This document shows, one piece after another, positions 8,882 through 19,400 of a DNA stretch of 64,000 nt. The stretch spans positions 676,501 through 740,500 of the forward strand of contig NC_021505.1 of assembly GCF_000412675.1 (NCBI RefSeq). Reading direction: 5' to 3'. Position numbers and translations under genes: made by a program. Under the pieces are notes generated by a model. It did no database searches. It was not told the DNA's origin and was given only the letters and a program-made list of their open reading frames with translations. How positions within the stretch are numbered: the stretch's first letter is position 1; each line of letters begins with the position of its first letter. The stretch comes from Pseudomonas putida NBRC 14164. GTDB taxonomy: Bacteria > Pseudomonadota > Gammaproteobacteria > Pseudomonadales > Pseudomonadaceae.

Positions 8882-10396
8882 TCACAGAGGCGCTCCCACT
8901 GATAGCAGGTGCTCCCTGGTTTGCTTATCCATCGTGTTCTCAATCTCATGAGCTAAAGTTTTGACGTCGTGCTGCTCAATTTCCTTTGGCATAACTCCGA
9001 AGCCAATCGAGTTATAAAGCCGGCCCCAGGCCGCCTGAGCGTCGGAATAGGCGGCTTCGCGCTGATAACGCGACAGCAGCAGGCGCCCTTCGGCGCGGAT
9101 CAGCTCCAGTTCGCTGCCCAGCGCTGCGTTGCGCGAGGATTGGGCGTAGCTGAGCAGGCTCTGGTCCACGCGCAGGCTTTCGTCGGCGAACTCCACTTCC
9201 TGACGCGCCAGTTGGTAACGCAACAGGCCCACGCGGACCTGGGTGAGGATCGCCATCGACAGCGCGGTGCGGCGCATGTCGTCGGTTTTTTCCTGGCTTT
9301 TTTCCGCTGCGGCGATGTCCGGATACTGCAGCAGCCGCAGCAGGTTCATCGAGACATTGATGCCGGTCTGGTTCCAGTCGCTGTTGTACAGGTACTTGTT
9401 GGAGTCGTACTCATAGCCGTAGTTGAAGCTCACATTCGGCCACAACTGGGCCTTGGCGATTTTCAGGTCGTTCATGCTCACGCGTTTGCGGTACCACTCT
9501 TCCATGATTTCCGGGCGCCGCTCCAGTGACAGGCGCTCCAGTTGCTCGACGTTGCTGGTCAACAGGGGCAGCGGCTGTTCGGCGTTGTCGGCCAGCACCA
9601 TGCGGGTATTCGGCGGCAGCGACATCAGGGCGGCCAGCTCGGCGCGGGCGAATTCCAGGTCCTGACGGCGCACGGTGAGCATGTACACCGAGTCGAGCAG
9701 GGCGCGCTGGTAGGCGAGGATGTCCTGGCGCGGCAGCAGGCCTTTGCCTTCGGCTTCACGGGCCGCGGTCAGGGCGCGGTGGGTGCGCATCAGCAGGCCG
9801 TCCACCTCGGGCAGCAGGCGCTGGGCGCCCAGCGCGCGCCAGTAGGCGTTGCGCACGTCTTGCAGGACATTCTGCGCAACCTTTTCCCGGCGCTCTTCGG
9901 CCATCAGCATCTGGTCGTTCTTCTGCTGTGTGCGGAAGTAGGCGACCCCGAAGTCCAGCAGGCTCCACGACAGCCCCAGGCTGTAGAGGGTGCGGTAACG
10001 CTCTTCGGAGGTGGACGGGCGCAAGCTGACCTGGCGGTCCTCGATGCCGATCGAGGTGCCGCCGGAATCGTTGTTGCGCCCGGCATAACCGGCCGAGGCC
10101 ACCAGGCGCGGCAGCATTTCGTGGCTGGAGACATCGCGCAGGTCCGAGGCCAGCGCACTTTCCAGCAGCTTCAGGCGGTAGTCGAGGTTGTACTTCAGGG
10201 CGCGTGCCGAAGCTTCGTAGAAGGTGATTGGCCCGTTGACCGGCTCCTGCTCCTTGTACATGCGCGCCTGGTCTTCGACCACCCGCTGGCGCATTTCGTC
10301 TTCGGTGAAGGGTTTGGGCTGGAAAGCCGAGCAGGCGCTGAGCAGGACGCTGACAGCCGTGAAGGTGCTGAGGGTCTTAAAGGTCGATACTGACAT
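8882..10396 (-). CDS. TolC-family outer-membrane channel lipoprotein
   Basis: This 504-residue protein starts with a lipoprotein signal ending in the lipobox LSAC (Cys22), so it should be acylated and inserted in the outer membrane. The rest is the long helical/beta TolC pattern, with two homologous halves and typical segments (LGLSWSLLDFG, DVRNAYWRALG, LIRAEGRLLLSRY). It should supply the exit duct for the adhesin operon. ATG 10396 is preferred: AAGGA lies 6 nt upstream and the lipoprotein signal starts there. An in-frame ATG at 10435 overlaps the adhesin stop (ATGA) and would add 13 residues before the signal. It is the last gene of the five-gene operon. Confidence 0.88.
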   Translation of the reverse strand: MSVSTFKTLSTFTAVSVLLSACSAFQPKPFTEDEMRQRVVEDQARMYKEQEPVNGPITFYEASARALKYNLDYRLKLLESALASDLRDVSSHEMLPRLVASAGYAGRNNDSGGTSIGIEDRQVSLRPSTSEERYRTLYSLGLSWSLLDFGVAYFRTQQKNDQMLMAEERREKVAQNVLQDVRNAYWRALGAQRLLPEVDGLLMRTHRALTAAREAEGKGLLPRQDILAYQRALLDSVYMLTVRRQDLEFARAELAALMSLPPNTRMVLADNAEQPLPLLTSNVEQLERLSLERRPEIMEEWYRKRVSMNDLKIAKAQLWPNVSFNYGYEYDSNKYLYNSDWNQTGINVSMNLLRLLQYPDIAAAEKSQEKTDDMRRTALSMAILTQVRVGLLRYQLARQEVEFADESLRVDQSLLSYAQSSRNAALGSELELIRAEGRLLLSRYQREAAYSDAQAAWGRLYNSIGFGVMPKEIEQHDVKTLAHEIENTMDKQTREHLLSVGAPL

Positions 10397-10431
10397 AGGC
10401 AGTCCTTGGTCCGTCGGCGAATGTATCGGCT

Positions 10432-13400
10432 TCATGGGGCGTTACTGCCGCGGCGCTGGGCGGCTTCACGCAATTGCGCGCGGAAGCCGCGCGCAGGCTG
10501 TGGCGGTTGCTCCGGTGGCGCGACCATGTCGGTGGGTACGGGCGCCCACAGCGAAGGGTCCGGCAGCAGGCCGTCGGCGGTCAGGCTGATGACGCCGTGT
10601 CGGCCGTCGATCCAGTACTGGTCCTCCAGGCTGGCGCGCCGGCTCTCGGCCACCGCGCTGGCAACGAACTGGCCCGGGACCAGGCCAAGCCCGTTGCCAA
10701 GCGACTGGCTTTCGATTTCAGGCGTGGCGAACAGGCGCACATCGCTGCCATCGGCGTCCCAGGCGGACAGGGTCAGGGCCTGGTTGACGCGTTCGACCAC
10801 CGGCGCGACGAAGATCGCCGGGCTCACGTCTGGCAGCGGCAGATTGTTCAGACGGTTCTGGCTGTCGCGGTCGAAGTACGGGCCCGGTGGAATGTATGGG
10901 GTGGAGATATCCAGAGTGATGATCAGCTGGGCCTGATCGGTGGCGCCGGCCAGGTCGCCAATGGTGTAAGTGAAATAGTCCTTGAGCACCTGCCCAAGGC
11001 CTGCGGCTGCCAGCACGTCCGGGTTGCTCAGGTCGATGGTGTAGGTGTAGCTGCCGTCGGCGTTGAGCACCAGGGTGCCGTATTGGCCGGCAATCGGCTG
11101 GCCGATCACGCCCGCGTTGCCGGTGCCGGCTTCCTGGCCGCTGCGGATGCCGGTCACGCTTAGTCCGTCGCCGCCATCCACATCGCTGTCGTTGGGCAGC
11201 ACGTTGCCGCTGGTGTGTGGCGCCGGCACCTGGTCGCTGGCGGTGTTGCTGTCGTCGCGGGCTACCGGGTTGTCGTTGGCGCCCTGAATGGTGACGGTGA
11301 GGCGGGCATCAGCGGTAATGCCGGCAGTGTCGCGCATGCGGTAGGTGAACACTTCCCGGAGCGATTCGCCCGCACTGCGCATGGCCTGTACGGTCGGGTT
11401 GCTGTTGTCGACGACATACTGGTAGCGGCCGTCAGCGCTGATCAGCAGCGTCCCGTAAACGCCCTGCAATACCTGGCCGGCGCTGGCGGTCTGGCCATTT
11501 TCGCCGGTGTACTGCAGCACCGTCTTGCTCTCGCCGTACTGCACGCCGTCGACGTCAGTGTCGTTGTCCAGCACATTGCCCTGCGGGTCTACGCCGGGGG
11601 TGCCATTGTTCACGCCACCGGCTTCGACGGCGTTGGCGATGTCGTCATTGGCCACGGGGTAGTCGTTGCGCCCGTCGATGGTGATGGTCAGCAAGCCGTT
11701 GGCCGTTCCGCCCCAGAAGTCCGATAGCAGGTAGGTGAAGTTGTCGACCAGGGTCTGGCCGCTGGTGCGCAGCTGTTGTACGGCCTGCAGGCTGTTGTCC
11801 AGCACGTAGCTCCAGCTGCCGTCGGCATTGACGGTCAGGTCGCCGTACTGGCCGCGCAGAGTCTGCCCGACCAGGCTGGCATCGTTTGGCAGCGGGCCGT
11901 CACCGCTCCAGAACGCCAGCACCTCCAGGGTTTCCGGGAACAGTATGTTGATGGTGTCCGGGTCGCTGTCGTTGTCCATCACGTTGCCGCTGGGGTCGCT
12001 GCCCGGGATGCTGTTGTCGGTGCCGCCGGCTTCGACGGCCAGGCCCTGGTCTGGGCCAGCAACCGGTGGCTGGTTTTCGCCGCGGATGAAAATGGTCAGG
12101 GTCGCGGTATCGTTCAACCCGCCGGCGTCTGTGACCTGGTAGGTGTAGCGCTGGATGACGAAGCCCAGCGGGCCCAGGGCGATGATGGTGGGGTCGTTGG
12201 AGTTGACCACGAACTGATAGCTGCCGTCGGCATTGAGCGTGAGGGTGCCGAAGTTGGTGGTCACGGTCGCGCTGCCGGTCAGCGGGTCGAGGACCGGGTT
12301 GTTGCTCTCGGCACCCACGCCCACGGCGGTGACGGCCTTGGTGTCGTTGGCATCGACGTCGGTGTCGTTGTTCAGCACGTTACCGGTGGGGTTGCGTCCG
12401 CCAGAACCGTCGTCATCCACGGCCACCGCGTAGGCAAAGTCGTCATTGGCCACCGGGGTGTCGTAGCGGCCTTCGATGGTGATGTTGATCTGCGCCTGGG
12501 AGCTGGCACCGTCAGTGTCGTGCATGCGGTAGCTGAAGGTCTCGCGCAGCTGCTCGCCGGCCTTGAGCGCCTGCACGGCGGCCAGGCTGTCGTTTACGGT
12601 GTAGACATAGTTGCCGTTGGCGTCGATGCTCAGCGTGCCGTAGGTACCGGCCACCACGGTCGCGCCGGCATTGACCTGGATGAACGTGCCGCCAGCGGCG
12701 AGGGTGCCGAGGTAGATGCCGTCGAGTGTCTTGCTGTCACCGGCATCGACGTCAGTGTCGTTGCCCAGCGCGTTGCCGCTGCCTGGCTGGCCGGGCGTGC
12801 CGTTGTTGACCCCGCCGGCCTCGATGGCGATGGGGCTGTCAATGGTGGCGATGGGCGTGTCGTCGCGGCCATGGATCACCACCGTGAAGGTGGCGGTGAC
12901 GACCTTGCCGTTGCCATCGCTGACGCTGTACTGGAACACCTCGGTCAGCCGGTCTGCATCGGTGCGCAGGGCTTGCACCGCGCTGTTGCTGTTGTCCACC
13001 ACGTAGCTGTAGTTGCCCTGGGCATCGAGCACCAGGCTGCCGTAGTTGCCGGCCAGGGCCTGGCCAGGCGTGCCGTTGATGCCGTTCGGGCTGATTACGC
13101 CGCTGATGGTCAGGGTATCGCCATCCGGGTCGCTGTAGGCGGCACGTATGCTGCCGGCAGGGTCCAGACCGGGTTGTGCGTTGTTCAGCCCCCCTGCCTC
13201 AATGGCGTCGATGCTGACCGGATTGACCACGGGCGGGTCATTGACCCCGGTTACCGTGATCACCAACTGCGCCTGGTCGGTCAGGTCGCCGCTGTCGTGG
13301 ATCTGGTAGGTGAAGATCACCTGCAGACTCTGCCCGGCGCTCAGCGCGCGGATCGCCGGGTCGGCGCTGTTGACCGCGAAGCTGTAGGTGCCGTCTTCGT

Positions 13401-16400
13401 TGAGGACCAGTTGGCCGAAGTTGCCACTGATCAGGCTGCTGTCGGCCAGCCGCGCTACCGTGCCGGTAATGGCCGCAGGTGCGCCGTTGGCCACCGGGCT
13501 GAGGGCGCCACCGGCGCTTTCCAGGCCGCTGCGCACGCCATCGACCTTCAGTTGCGTGGCGGTCGGCTGGTCGAGGTTGTCGACGTCGGTGTCGGTGCCC
13601 ACGCCGCCATTGCCTGTAATCACGTTACCGCTGGCATTGACCGGCACCGGGCTGCCGTCGCTGGCCCCGGCACTGGCGCTGCCCACGTCGTCCACGGCTA
13701 CCGGCGCATCGTTGGCGCCCTGCACGGTGATGGTGAGGATATTCACCGAGCTCAGGCCACCGGCGTCGGCCATCTGGTAGGTGAACACCTCGGTTAGCGT
13801 CTGGCCGGGGGAGAGCGCCTGCACGGCGGGGTTGCTGTTGTCGATGACGTAGCGGTAGCTGCCGTCGGCATTGATCGTCAGCGTGCCGAAATTCACTTGC
13901 ACAGTGGTCGCCTGGCCAGTGGCGACGGGGATGATCCGGCCGCCACCGGGCCCGTCGTAGCGTACGGCGGTGACCTGCTTGGTTTCACCCAAGGCCACCG
14001 AATCGACGTCGGTGTCGTTGGTCAGCAGGTTGCCGGTGGCGTCCTGGCCTGGCGTTGTGTTGTTGGTACCGCCGGCTTCGAGGGCGATAGCAGTGTCGGC
14101 CGCAGCCACGGGGGTATCGTTGGCGCCGTGGATATTCACCTGCAGCACCGCGCTGCTGGGCAAGCCGCCGCTGTCGACGATGTCGTAGCCAAAGAAATCG
14201 CTGATGAAATTGCCTGCCGTGCGCAGCGCCTGTACCTCTGGGTTGGCGTTGTCGACGTTGTACTGGAAACCACCACCCGCGGTGATCAGCAGGGTGCCGT
14301 AGCGGCCCTGTATGGCCGTGACGCCGGTCGCCGGCACTGCCACACCGCCTGGCACGATATTGCTGGCGATGCGGGTCACGGTGAGCACGTCGTTGTTGGT
14401 CTGGATATCGACATCGGTGTCGTTGGCCAGCACGTTGCCGGTCGGGTTGACGCCCGGGTCGGCATTGTTCAAGCCGCCGGCTTCCACGGCGATGGCCAGG
14501 TCGGCGTGGGCGATTGGGGCATCGTTGACCGGGTCGATGACGATGTTCATCACGTCGGTGTCGGTCAGCGCGTCGGCCGGGTTTTGCCCGGGGATACCGT
14601 CGCCGTTGAGCGGTGCGTCGCCGAAGTTGCCCTGGTCGTTGCTGACCATGGTCAGGGTTTCCGCATCGCGGAAGGTGTTGAAGTCCTGGTCGCCTTTGTA
14701 ATACAGCTGGCTCAGCAACACGTTCAGCTCATTCAGAGTGCCGGTCAGTACCAAGGTGCGGCCGCTGCCGGCGGGCGGTGTGGCGGTTGGGGCCGGTGGG
14801 GTGGCGGTCTGCCAGATGACGCCATGCACCACGGTCAGGGTGATGGTCATGATGCCGTCGGAGTTGCCGACGTGCACGTCGACATCGCTGATGGCCAGGC
14901 CGCCGATATGCAGCACGGTGTCTTCCTGGCCCTGCTGGTCGGCCACGGTGTTGATCGGCGCCTCGTTGATGTGCACGTAGCCTGCGTCGGCGATGCCGGT
15001 ACTGCCTTCGCCCAGGGCCACATTGACCCGGCCCAGGCCTCCCAAGGCCGCGCCGGTGTCGGTATCGATGCGTACCCGGAAGTTGTTGTTGGCGCTGGCC
15101 TGATGGTCCTGGGCCACGGCGATCAGGTAGCTGCCCGAGGGCAGCAGGGCGAATTGGTAGAGGCCGCCATTGCTGGTGACGGTGCTGAAGGTGTGGTCGT
15201 CGGCGGTGCCGAACTGGCCATCGTCACCGGCCCAGGTCAGGCTGACGCCGATGCCGTCCAGGCCCGGCCCGTCGGGGCTGACGTTGTCCGTGGCGCTGCG
15301 GGTGTCGTCCCACAGCGTGCCCTGGATCACGCCCATGCCGGCGCCGTCGCTGAGGATGTAGTTGTTCAAGCCGGCCGCGCCGTCCTGGCCGGTGCGCTCA
15401 CCCGTGGCCCCGCCGGCAGTGGCGGGTAGCGAACCGCCCCAGCCGGTGTTTTCGAAGTCGCTGGGCAAGCTGGTCCAGGTCAGCACGGCAGCGCTGGCGG
15501 CGTTGTCGGCGATGGTCTGGTTGGGCAGGGTGACGGTGTAGATCACCTGAACCGTATCGTTGGGCGCCAGCCGCGCGAAGTCCACGGCAATGGCTGTGCC
15601 GTCGGTGAAGCTGACGCCCGCAGGTAGGTTGCCCAGGTCCAGTGCCACGCCGTTGAGCAGGATGCTCTGCACCTGGTAGTTGCTGCCATTGGGGAACTGG
15701 TCGGCCAGGTGCGTCTCGTAGGCTGGCACACCGCCGTTCTGGGTGAAGCTCACCGACACCGTGGCGTCGGTGGTGCCGGCTACGGCGCCCGGGGTCACGT
15801 CGATGACCGACTTGTCCATGCCTGTGAAGCTCGGCTCCACCACGCGCTCGAACACGGTATCGCTCTTGCCGCGATCCACGCCGCCGTTGTCGCCGACATG
15901 CTCGAACACGGTCATGCCCAGCTGGGTGTTGGCCTGGTTGCCGGCCACGTTGCTGACGCGCACGTTGAATTCGAGGATCACGCCTTCGATATCGCTGTCG
16001 TTGGCTTCGGTGTTGGTGAGGTTGCCGAGGCTGAAGGTGATGGTCTGGCTACCATCAGCGTTGGTGGTGATCTGCAGCCGGCCGTTATTGCCATCGAAAA
16101 TGCCGGAAGGCTCCACGCCACCCAGGTCGGTGTGGATAGGCAAGGCCACGTCGCTATTCTGGTTGCCGGTCATGTACAGCGTGCCACCGCTGAGCAGGTT
16201 GGTGGCGTCGGTGGTCAGGCCATTGAGCTGGCTCGACACCATGGCAATCAGGATGTTGTTGAGGTCGGCCGGGATGAATTCCAGGCCTGCGGCCAGTTCG
16301 ATGCGGATCTGATAGCTGGGGTTGTCCCCGGTCGGTACCAGCACGGCCACCCGGTAGCGGACGATTTCGCCAACCGCCACGGTTTCCTGCAGGCCGCTGG

Positions 16401-19400
16401 TATCAGTGGCGCCGCTGCCATTGGTGGCGGGCGGCGTGTCGGACACCCCGCCAACGCGCGACACCTGGATCCCGTTGGTGACCGGGATCAGCAAAGCGCT
16501 CAATACCTGGTAATCGTTGAGCACGCCCGAATTGAGCAGCCCATCGTCACCGCTGCGTTCGCCATTGACTGTATCGGTGGTGTTATTGGTGCCGTTCAGG
16601 CTACTCCAGCGCACGTCGACGTTGTTGGGGATTGCGGCCTGGCCTGCGGCGGTGGCGTTGACCACGCCGCTGAGGGTGATGACGATACTGCCGCCGTTGG
16701 CGATGTCGATGTTGGCGCCGCTGGCGGTCACCAATTGGCCGTTGAGGATGACGAAATCGACGCCGCCGTTGTTGCTGGCACCGCCGTTGTATTGGATGGT
16801 GCCGCTGACCACCAGGTTGTCGATCTCGGTGGGCAGCACGTCCAGCAGGCTGATGTCGAAGGCATCGGTGCCGGAATTGTTGGCCACGGTGATGGTGAAG
16901 GTGACGGTATCGCCCTCGTCGAAGCCGCCGAAAGTGGGCGTCGAAGTCACCTGCTGGGTGACGCTGAGGGTGGGCTCGACAATGCTTACGCCGGGCTGCT
17001 GAGGGCTGACCAGGCTGCGATCGATCGGGGCGGTGCCGTTGGGGGTGTCGCCGTCGGGGTCGCTGTAGACCAGTTGTGCGCCATTGTTCAGCGTGGTGCC
17101 TTGCTGGTTGCCAGGCACGTTGCTGGCCACCAGGACCAGGCGGATGACGAAGCTGTTGTTGCCGATGACGTTGTCGGCCGTGGCCCCGGCGCTGCTGAAC
17201 GCCAGCATCAGGTCGGCGCCGTCGCTGCCATCCAGGGTCACCGGATTGACGTTGAGGATGCCGTTGAAGTTGGCCGACAGGGCACCGCTGCCTGCGGTGG
17301 TGGTGATGATCTCATAGCCCAGGTTGCCGTTGAACCGCGGATCCAGGCGCAAGCCAGGCGGAATCAGGTCATTGATACGCAGGCTGCCTGTGGCACCTTC
17401 CGGCAGGGTGACGACGATGTCGTAGGTGATGCTTTCGCCGATTACCAGGTTGCTGCCAGTGGTGTGCGTGGCGCTGGAGTCATCCTCGCTGAGGCTGCCA
17501 TCCTTGTAGGTCTTGCTGATGGTCGGCGCGGCGACCTGCTGGTTGGCGAGTTCGGTGATATCGGTTGGGGTGAAGTCCTGGCCGCCGTTCACGCTGGCGT
17601 AGTAGGTCAGCGATGCGGTGCTCTGCAGCGTGCTGGAGGCGAGGATGGCATTGTCTACCGTGACGTCGTAGGTGATGACCACCACGTTGGCCCCGGACAA
17701 GTCGCTGGCAGTGCCTGCGCGGCCAGCCAGCAAGGTGGCCTGGCCGTTGGCATCGAGGAACGTGATGGCGTTGCCGGTAACGCTGTAGTCGGTGCCCTGC
17801 ACCAGCAAGGTGCCGTCACCGCGGTAGATCTGCAGGTTGGCGGCGCCCAGGCTGCCGCCGACGAACGACAGGCCGGCGGGTAGCGTGATGCTGGTGCTGA
17901 CGTCGAAGGCACCACCGCCGCCGGTGTTTTTCAGGGCCGTGGCCAGGCGCAGGGTGTCGGCACCATCGATACCACTGACGTTGCCGTCCACGGCAGCCAG
18001 GCTGGTGACGCTGCCGCTGAAGGGCACGCCGCTGGTGCCGGGTGCGGTCCAGCTGCCTGTGGTGCCGGTGACGCTGCCGTTGGTGCTGGAGACCACGCCG
18101 TGCTTGATGTCCAGTACGGGCTCGGCGACTGACTCGATCACGGCCACATCCGATGAGGTGAGCACGGTCTTGTCCACCGTGGTGGTCTGGCTCGATTGCG
18201 CCAGCACGTCCAGTTCACGCTGGTCGGCAAACGGCTGGTCGCCCACCACCATGGTGAAGCGCACCTGCACGGTGCCGCCATTGAGCCCGCCGGACACGAA
18301 ATTGCCGAAGTCGAAGATGATCGAGTTGCCAGGGCCGGTGGTGACGCTGTCAGGCACATCCAGGATGTTGTTGCCACTGCCGAACGTCCATTGGCCAACG
18401 CCTGTGCCAAAGCTCCAGTTGATGCCACTGGCGTCGAGCAGGGGCAGTGGCAGGTAGGCCGTGAGCTTGAAGTTCTCGTAATCGGCTACCAGCAGGTCGT
18501 AGTTGATGGTGAAGGTCACCACATCGCCAGGGCGCAGCTCGCCGTTGCTCGGCGGGTTGCCGCCGTTGACCTGGGTGAGTTCGATGTCGACCGTGGACGT
18601 GTCGATGGTGCTGGTGGTGCTGGAGCCATCGGTCTGAGTACCGCCGAGGTTGACCGCGTCGCGCAGCACGGTGGCATCGACGGTGGCGTTGTTGCCGACG
18701 CTGTCGCCTTCGTTGAGCTGGTCGTGGGGGGGGTGGTCGCTGGTGTAGGTGGCGTCGATCGTTGCGTCGTAGACGATGCTCAGGCGCGTGGCGCCTTCCT
18801 GCACGGTGTCGTCGTACAGGTCACCGAACAGCGCTGCGATGCCGGGGCCGGCGATGGCCTGACGGATCGACTCGGCAATGTCGAAGACAAGCGTGGTGCT
18901 GCCGTCGGCATTCACCGTCTGGGTGTAGATCAGAGCGATGTTTTGCGCCACGCCATGTTGCTGGATCAGCAGGGTGGGCGGGTTGTTCGGGTCGAAGGTC
19001 TGGCCATCGCTGAGCAGGTCGGTCAGGGTGAACTGCCCTTGCTCGAGAATGTTTTCGCCAAAGGCGAAGAAGTCGGAAATGGCCACGTCCATGGTGTAGC
19101 GCAGGGTGTCGCCGGGGGTGAGGCCGGCTGTGCCGACATCGGTCTGCAAGTTGACCTGCTTGAGCAGGGTGATCGACTTGGCGACGAAGGTCACGCCCTG
19201 GCTATTGCCAGTTTCATTGAACGGGTAGCCGTCTGGGTCGGTGGGGCGGTCGCGTGGGTCAAGCGGGTTCCAGTCGCCGGTGACGCTGGCGGTGCCGAAG
19301 TTGATTTGCACGGGGTTGCCTGTGGCAGGGTCGATCACCGGCCGGCCATTGGCGTCGATTTCCGGCACATAGAAACTGACCTGGGTCGTGCTGGCGGCGC

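Noticed and set aside
10397..10435. Upstream ATG (10435) as start of the TolC-like lipoprotein
   Set aside because: It overlaps the adhesin stop as ATGA, but it would put 13 residues before the lipoprotein signal. ATG 10396 has AAGGA at good spacing.
10905..14530. Regular repeats that could suggest a CRISPR array
   Set aside because: The period is ~400 nt, the units are diverged, and they encode VCBS-type protein repeats in a single open frame.
11776..18500. Very long open frames on the plus strand opposite the adhesin gene (up to ~670-720 codons)
   Set aside because: They mirror the repeat periodicity of the adhesin, have Val/Gly/Ala-heavy composition with no recognisable fold, and lack ribosome binding sites. 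They are antisense shadows of a GC-rich repeat gene.
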